Below, one piece after another: positions 43,051 to 51,855 of a stretch of 64,000 nucleotides of DNA (within the stretch, counting starts at the first letter, position 1; every line of letters starts with the position of its first letter). A model generated the notes under the pieces. The model had not been told where the DNA came from, did not search any database, and saw only the letters and a list, made by a program, of their open reading frames with translations. Location of the stretch: the NCBI GenBank assembly GCA_963970005.1, contig CAXAMN010026805.1, positions 828 to 64,827 on the forward strand. The letters run 5' to 3'. The position numbers were made by a program, and so were the translations under genes. This DNA comes from Durusdinium trenchii (Eukaryota > Sar > Dinophyceae > Suessiales > Symbiodiniaceae).

Positions 43051-45100
43051 TGAACTCCCAAATGAAGAGGTTGAAGCTCCACCCATCTCCACAGCATTTT
43101 CGGCCGCAGCTCCTGCCTCGTCGTGCCCAGGAGCCTTCTTCGATGGAGAGAGAACGGTGGACGGACGCGACTCGAGCCGCGGCCAGGCGAGGGGAACTCA
43201 GATGTTCAGGACGAACGTGGAAAGCTCTTGGGAACGGCTCTGAACTTCGGTCCTTTGTAACACGCGGAACTTCATGAGAACTTCACATGTCTTCCATCCA
43301 ACATCACGGCTCTGAGCGGAAAGCTGCCCATCTCTACTGGTAAGGCGACCGGCATCATCTCAGGACGGCTGTGACAGTGGTCACACTGTTTTTTTTCTCT
43401 GGGCCAGGGCGGCTAGCAGCGCTCCTTGAGGTGTTTTGAAGTGATCTTACAGTACTACTGTAGATTTTACTCTCTTGGGAGCTTGGATGGGGTCTTAACT
43501 TCTCGCAATGAAAAGGATAGACAAAGGATTTGTTTCTGTCTTGGGATGAATGTGAGCTCCTTTGGACCCTTCTCAGACCACTTGGCTTGCGAAAGGAGCA
43601 TATGGAGATGCGCTTGAAAATGCTTGAGAGAAGGGTAGAGGCCTGGGATCCAAGACACATTCAAGAAGACTCTCTTGGGTGTCCAGGATTCGCATCCTCA
43701 AAGCATCCTCAGCTGCTTTTGAACCGCTTCACTGTGACAGATGTCCATGCTTTCCTGCTTTGACCACTTGGCTTGTGCGGAGGACCTTGAACATCACTTG
43801 AACAAAGAGGTGCACTTCTTCCACTTTTCTTCTTGAAAGTTGCGGCATTTTCACCCAGTCTTCCATCAAGAGCCGCCTTGTCAAGGCCGAGGACAGCCGC
43901 TTCGAAGATCCTGTACCACAGGACGGAGCCCTTCTCGCAAACACGGGTTTGTCTCATCCACGCAGTGTTTCTTTGGTTCACCGAGACGGAGTTCATCTCA
44001 CCCACGGTGGCTTCGCTTCCCATGCACGCGTTTAATTCCCCAAAAAAGGCCCCCCCATGTGACCTGAAGAGAGCGAACGAACAAGTCACGTGTTCAGGAG
44101 CTTCGGAACGATCTCTTTGACCTGCTCCGCTTCGAGGCGGAGAGCCGGAGGCGTTCGAGCTCGGCCGGATCTGAGCTTCGCTTGTGGACAGCTTGGGTGG
44201 ACCAATCGAATGGATTGGGATTGGCCGAGTGGCCCCCCGATTCTTCACATGAAACAGGCTTCAACTCAGCTTGGCTGGGAGTTGGTGAAAACGACTTGAC
44301 TGAGTTGGTCTTGAACATGGGAGGCACTAGGAGCTTGACGGGCTTCAATCCTTTCTAGAATCCTAGGATCTGTTTTCTGCATCAAAAAACACTCTGCCAC
44401 TAAGAAGTACATATGAATTGACGGGTATGACTTGCGCCGCGACCGGCAAGGCCACCAAGCAAGCATCCTTGCTAGCTTCCAAGACGGAAGAGCAATTGGC
44501 AGCTGCTGACAGGCAGTCAGGGACCTAGGAACCTATCGAAACCTTTGTGCAGGGCGTTGTTTCCTGAACTGAGCCGCACAATGATCCGGCCCGTTTTTAA
44601 AACCAGCGTGCTGGCCACTGCGCAACATGCCAATAGGAGACTGTAGATGTGGGTCTGCCTGCACTGCCCAAGCAGAAAAGACTTTGCGCAGGGACATTTT
44701 TTGGTTTTGGGGAATGTCCAGCTCCAAGGTTAACTGGATTACTGAGCAAAGCGCAAGCCCTGATCCAGCAGAGTGCGGAGCAAATGGAGGAACAGCTCGG
44801 GAGCCCAAGGGCTGTAGCCCACCGGTCTTCATTTTGTACTCCGTATTCTGACTAGTTATGCTGTAGACTTAGAAGGTGGATGAAGGTGGATAAAGGTGGA
44901 TGAAGGTCCGGCACGCAGCAAGAACCGAGACGGCGAAGGAATAGTGAAGAACTGATTGCAAAATCATTAAACATACCTTTAAATGCCTTGCGACATCGCA
45001 CCAACTGGTGGGACACAAAGAAGTCAAAACATCAGGCGAACAAACATGGTGACTCGTTGGATGCCGAAAGCCATCGTTTGCCGTCCTGAGAGCCGTCCTC
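43051..45100. other. Candidate exons without family match
   Basis: On the + strand, 43,092-43,200 (LLPRRAQEPSSMERERWTD), about 43,576-43,671 (LRKEHMEMRLKMLERRVEAW, after TTCTCAG) and about 44,649-44,855 (FFGFGECPAPRLTGLLSKA then QQSAEQMEEQL, to a stop) look like exons. On the minus strand, 43,709-44,248 is open for 180 codons. I cannot tell which are real or connect them. No domain recognised. Confidence 0.3.
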
Positions 45101-45238
45101 ATGGCGTTCCAGGTTAGTCCGCCGGAGCGGGCAGTTGTTGCAAGCGATGAAGGCGCGGCCATGCCCGGGGAGCTCAGTGGCTCTACGCCGGACTCCGGAC
45201 TCAGTCGTAATGGCACAAACAAACCGCTCAAACTTGGG
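45101..45238 (+). CDS. Candidate exon of an unknown protein
   Basis: An open frame (SPPERAVVASDEGAAMPGE then TPDSGLSRNGTNKPLKLG) ends exactly at a strong GT donor, GG/GTAAGTC, at 45,239. A further stretch PLSSDSETSDAAMMPPLQGG at 45,262-45,330 may be the next exon or the same frame continuing. Ser/Asp-rich and probably disordered. Function unknown. Confidence 0.3.
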
Positions 45239-46875
45239 GTAAGTCACGGATTCTTTGGTCCTCTGTCCTCTGACTCGGAGACCTCGGACGCCGCCATGAT
45301 GCCGCCTCTCCAAGGTGGTTCAGACTTGGCAGGTCGAGCCCGAGGTTTGCAGGCCGACCAGGCCAAGTCTGCCGCGAATGATCAACCACACGCGGTGAAC
45401 GAACGGTGAGGGTGGCAATCCATACGATCCGTGGCAGGCCAGTGAGTCACTGTTCACCTTCGAGGATCAAGGCTCATGAGTCTCAGACATGAGCCAAGTC
45501 TGTCGCAATCAAGCGATCGGTATTGCTTCACTTTCAATTTTCGCAAAGCACGAGACATGAGGCATGAGCTAAGAAAAGACTCTTGATGAATTAAAAAAAC
45601 ACATATGAAGAGGATGTCCAATTCGGGGGGAGAACGGTTTATGCATCAGGACTTTCCACTGCTCAACATGAGCTGTGGCTTGGACAGATGAGCCGACGTG
45701 TGTTGCTATTCGGCAGGCGAGCCCGTCCCGTCCTCAAGGCCGGGACCTCCTTGGTGCCACTGACCGGTGCCGACACTGACCGGTGAACCTGTGGCAGGTC
45801 GCGGAGGAATGGAGCTGAGGCGGGGAGTAGGAGTAGCATGGAGTAGCTCGAGCATGCTGAAAGCCAAAGAATGCAAGGTTTTCATGACAGCCCTCAAACA
45901 TGCCATGAAGGAGGTTAGACACGGCAAACGTGCAAGACAGAGACATGAAATATGAAGAACAGCAACAGCTGGTGTTGTTCAGCAGCTTTCGATATGCACT
46001 TGAAGTTCCTGCGAGAGACAGTCAGGCAATGCTATCTCAGCAGGAATTGCTTCCATCAAGGCTCGGTAGAGCCGTTCTGAGCCGTCGACCTCGCGACACA
46101 CGCCCTTTCGACATAAAACCGGGAGTTCTATCAGAGATCCATCGACCTCGCTGAAAGTGACACCTGTTCTTTTTGCTCCCTGTGAGGCCCAATGGAAGAG
46201 ATCAGCCCGAAGTGGCAGGCCCGACTTCACACTCCACGCAGCGTCCACGACCACGCCGACCCATCCGGCCGGCCGTCCGAGGTCGAGGCCGAGCCGGACC
46301 CGTCAGTCCGACGTCTCCTATGCGCACGGGCACCAGTGTGGGGGCGCCCCGGTCTTCCAAGTGGCTTGTGTTGCCGGGATAGGAGCGAGTCGGATCGCGT
46401 CTTCGACTGCGCCACAAAAGGGCCCACCCAGCTCCAAGGTGGCTGAGCTGATGGCGAAGCTGCCGCGGGGTTGATCGGAAAAAGGGCGCGGGCAAAGTCA
46501 CCTGCCTTGGGAAGGCCTTGAAAGCAAAGGCACTCATTCTGTGACACAGGTGACTGACAGGTGGTCAAAAGTTCCTGTCACACGTTTCCATTCTGTCGGT
46601 GGATGCTGGCCGCACTCGCATCACCCACGCAGGATCCTGCCAAAGCTCTTCCAAGCCTTGACCAAGAATACGCATTTGAAGCACTTGCCATCCCTGGCAC
46701 GGCTTGACATGTGAATGACTTTCTCCTTTTTGATCGTGCACTGCGAAAGCCGCACCAGGATGATGGGCAACACAGCCTTGGAATCGAGTGGCGTCAGAAT
46801 CCCAAATAACACAGAATCTACTTGCTGCCGTTGGGACCCTGTATATTGATTATATAGTATAGTCATATTAGTTAT
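45239..46875. other. Spacer before the split-repeat retroelement
   Basis: GC-rich at 46,150-46,470 with three open frames at once, so no reading can be preferred. It becomes AT-rich towards 46,875, where the retroelement is inserted. Confidence 0.3.
45575..45655. repeat. 80 bp inverted-repeat element
   Basis: Left arm AAAAGACTCTTGATGAATTAA and right arm GGTTTATGCATCAGGACTTT are imperfect inverse complements. The arms share the core of the elements at 17,953, 21,751 and 33,777. Confidence 0.5.
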
Positions 46876-47003
46876 GCAAACTGTTACGAAGTAATAGTGT
46901 ATTTTGAGAACGTAGCAATAACGAATGAGTAAGGGAATGAGTGGTTGTGCATACGTTGGCCATTTTGGCTACAAGTGGCCCCCCATGACACGATTTTTCA
47001 AGT
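46876..47003 (+). repeat. Split direct repeat A1
   Basis: Left end of the retroelement, starting GCAAACTGTTACG after AT-rich host DNA (...TTAGTTAT) and ending GATTTTTCAAGT, 18 bp before the first ATG of the element. Contains the spliced-leader-like stretch at 46,954-46,975. Confidence 0.9.
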
Positions 47004-47021
47004 AGGTATCCGTGTGCCCCC

Positions 47022-47771
47022 ATGGAGGGGGAGGACGTGGAGCTCGTGACGGGGGGGCCTATCACGGTGCCAGATGAGGACGACGAAGAGCTTCCAGAAG
47101 CTGAGAACCTGCAGGATCTGGCGGTGCGAGTGAGGGAGGTTGAGGCTATGAGGGCCGCAGATGTGTGGCTAGCAGAGACTCCGACTGAAATGTACTCGGC
47201 CACGGAGCCGCCAGATGACAAGCCGGAAGAGGTGAGCCCACTGATGAAACTTCGGCAGTTGGTGGATTCTACTACAGCGTCCTCATCAAGGCCGGCAAGT
47301 GAGCAGACAATGGACGTGCAGAGAGATGAGTATGGAGTGATCACCAGCGAGAGTCAGAAGCTCAAGAGGTTCGTCCCAGAGCCTCTGAAGATGCCCTGGG
47401 AGAGGGGCTATGCGGCAGTGGTGTTAGGGAAGCCTGATCGTTTGATGCCGCTCGACATGCTGATGGATAGCGGCAGAAGTGCAAAGTTTATGGACATCCA
47501 AGTTGAGCCAAAGAACGAGGAGGTCAAGGACGTCAAAGTGAACCCCAGCTTCGTGGTCAAGGGCGGCACTCAGCTACCTTGGGAAAGGGCCCAGTCCGAG
47601 GAACGAGACAAGGCCTTGACAGGATGGCAAGTGGAGGCGATGATCCGTCAGCATGGGCCCCAGGTCCTGGATGATGTCTTCGCCAAGAAGAAGAACGGCA
47701 CCTTGCAGGTAAGGTTGAGTGCTATGATGCTCTACAGTGCTATACGCGTATGTGGATCAACTTCGACGTGA
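47022..47771 (+). CDS. Retroelement ORF1, acidic protein of unknown role
   Basis: First ATG after A1. The frame encodes up to 249 residues: an acidic N-terminus (MEGEDVELVTGG, then DEDDEELPEAENL), a central part with KMPWERGYAAVVLGKPDRL and a C-terminal part with LTGWQVEAMIRQHGPQVLDD. Two PWER motifs about 70 residues apart suggest an internal repeat. A strong donor CAG/GTAAGG at 47,706 suggests the last ~20 residues are intronic and that ORF1 is spliced to the Gag frame at about 48,213. No known domain; it probably forms the N-terminal part of Gag. Confidence 0.6.
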   Translation: MEGEDVELVTGGPITVPDEDDEELPEAENLQDLAVRVREVEAMRAADVWLAETPTEMYSATEPPDDKPEEVSPLMKLRQLVDSTTASSSRPASEQTMDVQRDEYGVITSESQKLKRFVPEPLKMPWERGYAAVVLGKPDRLMPLDMLMDSGRSAKFMDIQVEPKNEEVKDVKVNPSFVVKGGTQLPWERAQSEERDKALTGWQVEAMIRQHGPQVLDDVFAKKKNGTLQVRLSAMMLYSAIRVCGSTST

Positions 47772-48212
47772 TGGAGCTCCCGCCGCAAGAGCAGGAAGTT
47801 TTAGAAGTGCTCTTGCCTTCTGCAAGGGAACCACCCCATGCATGAGTGAATCAGTAAGTGCACAAGTGAAGTTTGTGTGTAATAGCAAGTAAGTGACACG
47901 TGAAGAGTGGAGTGCAAGTGGAAGTGCCAGTGGGAGAAGTTCCCAAGCGTCGACCTGTGGCCGGGTAGTCCGGATCAGGTCAAGTGGGCGGGGACGTCCT
48001 GCCGATGGAAGTGGCCGCCGAGGACTGGCGGGCTGAGCGGGTGAGGCAGGTGGAAGGTAGAGCTGTGAGTTTGAAGTCGTGTGAGCATGATCCAAACTAA
48101 GTAAAGAAGTAAAGTAAGTTGAGAACAAGGTCAAGAGCACAGCGAGAGGTTGAGCGACTCAGTGAAGTGAAGGCTCAAGATCGAAGTGTGGTCGGGCCAG
48201 ACAAGTCGGGCC

Positions 48213-49486
48213 ATGGCGACACTGACAGAGTCGATGGCAGTGTTTGAAGCGAAGTTGAAGGAATTTGGGCTAGACGCCTATCAGGCCGAGATGGGGAGAA
48301 GGGGATGGACCACCCTATCCACGTTCGCCTTCGCAAGCAGCTGGGCACCAGGAGCTGGGGATGATACGGCCTTCATCAACCAAGTTGTGGTAAGTTGTGG
48401 TGCCGATCCTCGGGCGGGCAGACCATGCTGACTTGCCCAAAGTGCGGAAGTTGTATCATGAGGCCTATACGGTGGTGGCAGCAGAGCTGCGACAGCGGCT
48501 CGAGGGCACCCAGGAGGCCGACGGGTCGAAGACCCGCAAGTTGCCAGCAGTTGAGCGCAAGACAAGGTGGGCCTTGTTGAGGACCACATATGGGCACCTC
48601 CAGATCAACGACCAGCTCGAGCCGGCACACCATGTGGTCGACAAGTGAAAGTCGAGCTCGAGGGCGAGCTCAAGTACTTGGCCCCGCGCGAGATCCCGAC
48701 ACGTGATCAGGAACTCCAAAACATCAAGACGGAGGAGCTGATCAAGAGGGACGCAAGTGGGCATCTGAGGGCCCATGACGAGGCGAAGATCCCTGATGCC
48801 GACGCCAGGACAGACCTGAGGTTGCGCCAGGCGTACACTCGCCGTGGGCTGGCTCTCGAGATTGCCGACGCGATGACATTCACGGTGCATGAGAAGTTGG
48901 TGGACAAGCTCTTCCAGGAGTACGAGAGGGAGCCGCCTGCTGGATACAGCCAGGTCATTCTGTCGCAAGTCACAGCGGCAGATCGAAGGGCATGGAAGCT
49001 CATGAGCGAGCAGATCCAAGGGGACTTGGGAAGGAACCCAGCCGGAAGGCGCCTCGCCGGCCCTGGAGCAGGTGATTCATTGTCCTTTTGCTGCCGCTGC
49101 CGGGGCCCGTGCAAGTGGGGTGAAGGAAGCTACCAAAGAGAGCCAGCCGCAGGAACAAGAGCAGACCGGTGCTGGCAAGAGGAAGCTCATGAAGGAGAAC
49201 CAGAAATTGAAGGAGCGGCTGAAGAAGGCCGAGACCAAGAAGAAGAAGCAGGAGACCTTGCAGCGCGAAGAGGACAAAACGGCGGCCCCCAAGAAGATGC
49301 CGATCAAGATGCCGAAGGAGTTGTGGGGCCTGACGCCCACAAAGCAGGGAGAACGCGTCTGCTACGGCTACAACATGGCTACCTGATTACCTGCAAGCCC
49401 AAGATGGGAAGTGCACGAAGGGGCTGCGCATTTGTATGCGCTGCTGGAAGCAGGGTCACGCAGCAGTGAACTGCCAGAGCCAGTGA
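48213..49486 (+). pseudogene. Retroelement Gag-like protein with zinc knuckle, frameshifted
   Basis: From an ATG at 48,213 the frame has a SAM-like segment (FGLDAYQAEMGRRGWTTLST, then TAFINQVV). It shifts frame at a 10 bp tandem duplication near 48,382-48,401 and continues as PILGRADHADLPKVRKLYHE. It shifts again near 48,648 to KVELEGELKYLAPREIPTRD and a charged helical region (RLRQAYTRRGLALEIADAM). A Lys/Glu-rich coiled coil follows (49,170-49,300). The last part (49,340-49,486) holds a CCHC knuckle CMRCWKQGHAAVNC at 49,433-49,474 and ends at TGA 49,484. The role is packaging of element RNA. At least three frame changes mean this copy cannot make a full Gag unless some gaps are introns. Confidence 0.65.
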
Positions 49487-49492
49487 GAGGCA

Positions 49493-50550
49493 GTGGAGGC
49501 CGATGAGACAGGCCTGGAAACGGGCGAAGCCAGGAGAACTCGCATCGATCCCGTCGAATGTACAGAAAGCTTTTTCGCCGTAGGGCACGATCCCAACAGA
49601 CAAAGTGAAAATGTGAGTGGTGAAGTGCCGCAAACGTTTGAGTTGTTTGCAGGGTCGTGCAAGTTGTCAAAGTGTCTGAAGTTGCATGGATTTTCCGCAG
49701 TAGGTATAGACCATAAGAAGTGTAAGAACCGAGTAGGACCATGTATAGTGCTGGACCTGTCCAAAGTAAGTAGTGCCAAGTTTTTGCAGAGTAAGGTTGA
49801 TAGAGGCGGCGTTGTATTCATCCCTATGGCCCCACCTTGTGGCACCATCCCAAGAGCTCGGGATAAGCCCATCCCGACGTGGTTACAGAAGCGTGGAGTC
49901 CCATCGCCGCCACTGTTGAGGAGCGAAGAACACCCAAGTGGTCTGCCGAGCCTCAGGGGACAGAACTTGATGAGAGTGGAGTTGGCTAACGCGCGCTACG
50001 AAACAGCAGCAGCAGCAGTGTTTAGACATGGCCATGCCAATGGAGTGATCGTTTTCATTGAGAACCCAAAGAATAGCTGCATGTGGCTTGCGCCGTGTAT
50101 TGCTTCATTGTTCCAGTTGACCGGTGTGTTTTTCACGTGCTTCCATGCATGCATGCACGGTGGGGCTACAGGGATAAGCAGACCGCGCTACTGCGCAACT
50201 GTGCAGACCTGTGCCAGCTCGCCGTTCGGTGTGACGGCAAACACAAGCATAAGCAGTGGGGGGTAAGTAAGTCCCTTGCGGGTGGATGGAAGTTCGATAC
50301 CGCGTCTGAAGCGGAGTACCCACTCGTGTTCTGCCAACGTGTTGCCGTTATTGTCGGCAGAATAGCTCGTGCGCGAGGGTTCCACTGCATCCAGAGTGAA
50401 CCTCGGGCGACCCCGCTCGCCGCCCAGGCCTCCAGTCAATGGAGAATCGCTGGAGGCAAACAGCCCCGAGGGAGACGAGCGACCGCCATGTTGCCTGAGG
50501 ACGGTCAACAAGTAGAAATCCTAGTGACTGACCCCACTGACTTGCAGAGA
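49493..50550 (+). pseudogene. Cytosine-methyltransferase-like domain of the retroelement
   Basis: The frame opens just after the Gag stop. It contains a motif-I-like ELFAGSCKLSKCLKLHG (Rossmann start), VGIDHKKC, a DLS strand end, and a motif-IV-like MAPPCGTIPRARD with the candidate catalytic Cys at 49,838-49,840. It then has LRSEEHPSGLPSLRG and an ENPKNS motif where C5-methyltransferases have ENV. A frame break near 50,155 is followed in the next frame by RDKQTALLRNCADLCQL and a block with FDTASEAEYPLVFCQRVA. The order fits a DNA C5-methyltransferase fold fused into the polyprotein upstream of RT. Whether it methylates DNA is unknown: the residues after the Cys differ from the usual pattern and this copy is frameshifted. 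Confidence 0.6.
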
Positions 50551-50682
50551 GTTGACAGGTGGCAAGGTAGGTCGCAAGCGGTTCAACACCTTGGCGGGCG
50601 TTCATTTCCTGTTGGTACACGCATTTTGCACCAATTTCCGTCCGACTCTCAGGGCGGGGGCGGAGGTCAAGTTGTTACGTTT

Positions 50683-51390
50683 GGGATACCCATGACCCCA
50701 GTGGAAGCAGTTAGGCGGGCGAGACAGCTGCGGCCACGCTCAAAGAGGTGCAGAATGGGTGGCTTGAAGGGCCGCTCGATGCCGACCAGGTAGGGGATCG
50801 CGTGGGCCCCGTTTTGGACGCCAAGTAGGAGGTTCGGCGTAGTCCAAGGGCAGAAGGTGAGAAACATCGATGACCTGAGCGAGTTCTCGGTGAATCAGTG
50901 TTATGGCCCAGGTGAAAAGTTGGATCTCGGAGGTGTCGATGAAGTAGTTTCATTGGCAGCGGCCTGGATGAGGGTGCACGGATGGCGTGGCGAGAGGGCG
51001 AGGGTTGAGCTGCCTTCAGGCATGGTCTTGGAAGGTCCCAAAGCCAAGGAGTTTCGGGGGGCGGACCTAAAGCTCAGCGGCAGGTGTCTCGACCTCAAGT
51101 CTGCATATAAGCAACTTGCACTGGCCCCGAAAGAGAGGAGCAATGCAGTTATAGCGGTTCTGAACCCCAGTGATAGCAAGATTAAGTACTTCATATCATG
51201 TGTCCTCCCGTTTGGCGCCACAGGAGCAGTCATGGCCTTCAACAGAGCGGCAAGAGCTCTCAGGGAAGTGCTTCAGAGGTTCTTGATGCTACCAGTTGTC
51301 AACTACTTCGACGATTTCCCGCATGTTGATGTAGAGCAAGTCGTAGTTCGATCACAAGTAGTGATGGAGGAGGCCATGAGGACCCTCTGA
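50683..51390 (+). pseudogene. Reverse transcriptase domain, 3'-truncated
   Basis: An upstream part in broken frames (TPVEAVRRARQLR, GWLEGPLDADQV) leads to RNIDDLSEFSVNQCYG. The palm then follows: LDLKSAYKQLALAPKE (first catalytic Asp), YFISCVLPFGATGAVMAFNR, and VNYFDDFPHVD with the catalytic Asp pair at 51,310-51,315 in an F-x-D-D setting. The frame ends at a TGA that lies inside repeat B1, so everything after the palm (thumb, RNase H, recombinase) has been removed, apparently by a deletion ending at B1. The palm style is that of DIRS-like elements, not Ty1/copia. Confidence 0.8.
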
Positions 51391-51469
51391 CAGCACAGCT
51401 GTCCCGTGAGCATCCCCAATCGAGAGAAAAAGAGAGTTTCGGTCACGCGCAACTTGCGGAGTGACGAAA
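51385..51469 (+). repeat. Split direct repeat B1
   Basis: 85 bp starting CTCTGACAGCACAGCTG and ending GTGACGAAA. It abuts A2 with no spacer and contains the stop codon of the truncated RT frame. Confidence 0.9.
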
Positions 51470-51597
51470 GCAAACTGTTACGAAGTAATAGTGTATTTTG
51501 AGAACGTAGCAATAACGAATGAGTAAGGGAATGAGTGGTTGTGCATACGTTGGCCATTTTGGCTACAAGTGGCCCCCCACGACACGATTTTTCAAGT
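51470..51597 (+). repeat. Split direct repeat A2
   Basis: 128 bp copy of A1 with one difference seen (CCCCACGACACG against CCCCATGACACG). It carries the second spliced-leader-like stretch at 51,548-51,569. Confidence 0.9.
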
Positions 51598-51770
51598 CCC
51601 ACCCTCACCGCCCAGAACCCCGGGTAGTCCGGGGTGGGGTGTGTGGGGGATGCCCAACCAGAAAGTAAGCAGTCAAGTAAGTAGGGTGTCTAAGTAAGAG
51701 TGACGTGAGTCCGAAAGGGTCAAGATGTACAGAAAGTATGCAGTCAAGTAAGTTGCCAATTTTCGAATAA
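51598..51770 (+). other. Unique 3' segment between A2 and B2
   Basis: About 173 bp with a hairpin-forming CCCCGGGTAGTCCGGGG near 51,617-51,633 and several AAGTAAGT motifs (51,675-51,755). No open frame of note. In split-repeat elements this segment is part of the right end. Confidence 0.5.
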
Positions 51771-51855
51771 CTCTGACAGCACAGCTGTCCCGTGAGCATC
51801 CCCAATCGAGAGAAAAAGAGAGTTTCGGTCATGCACAACTTGCGGAGTGACGAAA
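51771..51855 (+). repeat. Split direct repeat B2, right end of the retroelement
   Basis: 85 bp copy of B1 with two differences seen (CATGCACAAC against CACGCGCAAC). It is followed directly by AT-rich host DNA (TATTTACATATTAATTAC). Confidence 0.9.

Larger units (their letters stand above)
46876..51855 (+). mobile_element. Tyrosine-recombinase-type (DIRS/Ngaro/PAT-like) retrotransposon with split direct repeats
   Basis: Terminal repeats occur in the order A1 (46,876-47,003), coding region, B1 (51,385-51,469) directly abutting A2 (51,470-51,597), then B2 (51,771-51,855). A1 and A2 are 128 bp with one difference seen; B1 and B2 are 85 bp with two. This split layout is known only from tyrosine-recombinase retroelements. 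The B1-A2 junction is exactly what would form if the element's two ends were joined in a circle. Internal reading frames are an ORF1, a Gag-like protein with zinc knuckle, a methyltransferase-like domain and a reverse transcriptase. RNase H and tyrosine recombinase are absent, and several frames are broken, so this copy is non-autonomous. The near-identity of the repeats points to recent insertion. The flanks show no target-site duplication, as expected for this class. Confidence 0.85.

Noticed and set aside
46876..51855. Interpretation of the A and B repeats as ordinary long terminal repeats
   Set aside because: A and B are interleaved (A...BA...B), B1 abuts A2, the ends are not TG...CA and no target-site duplication is seen.
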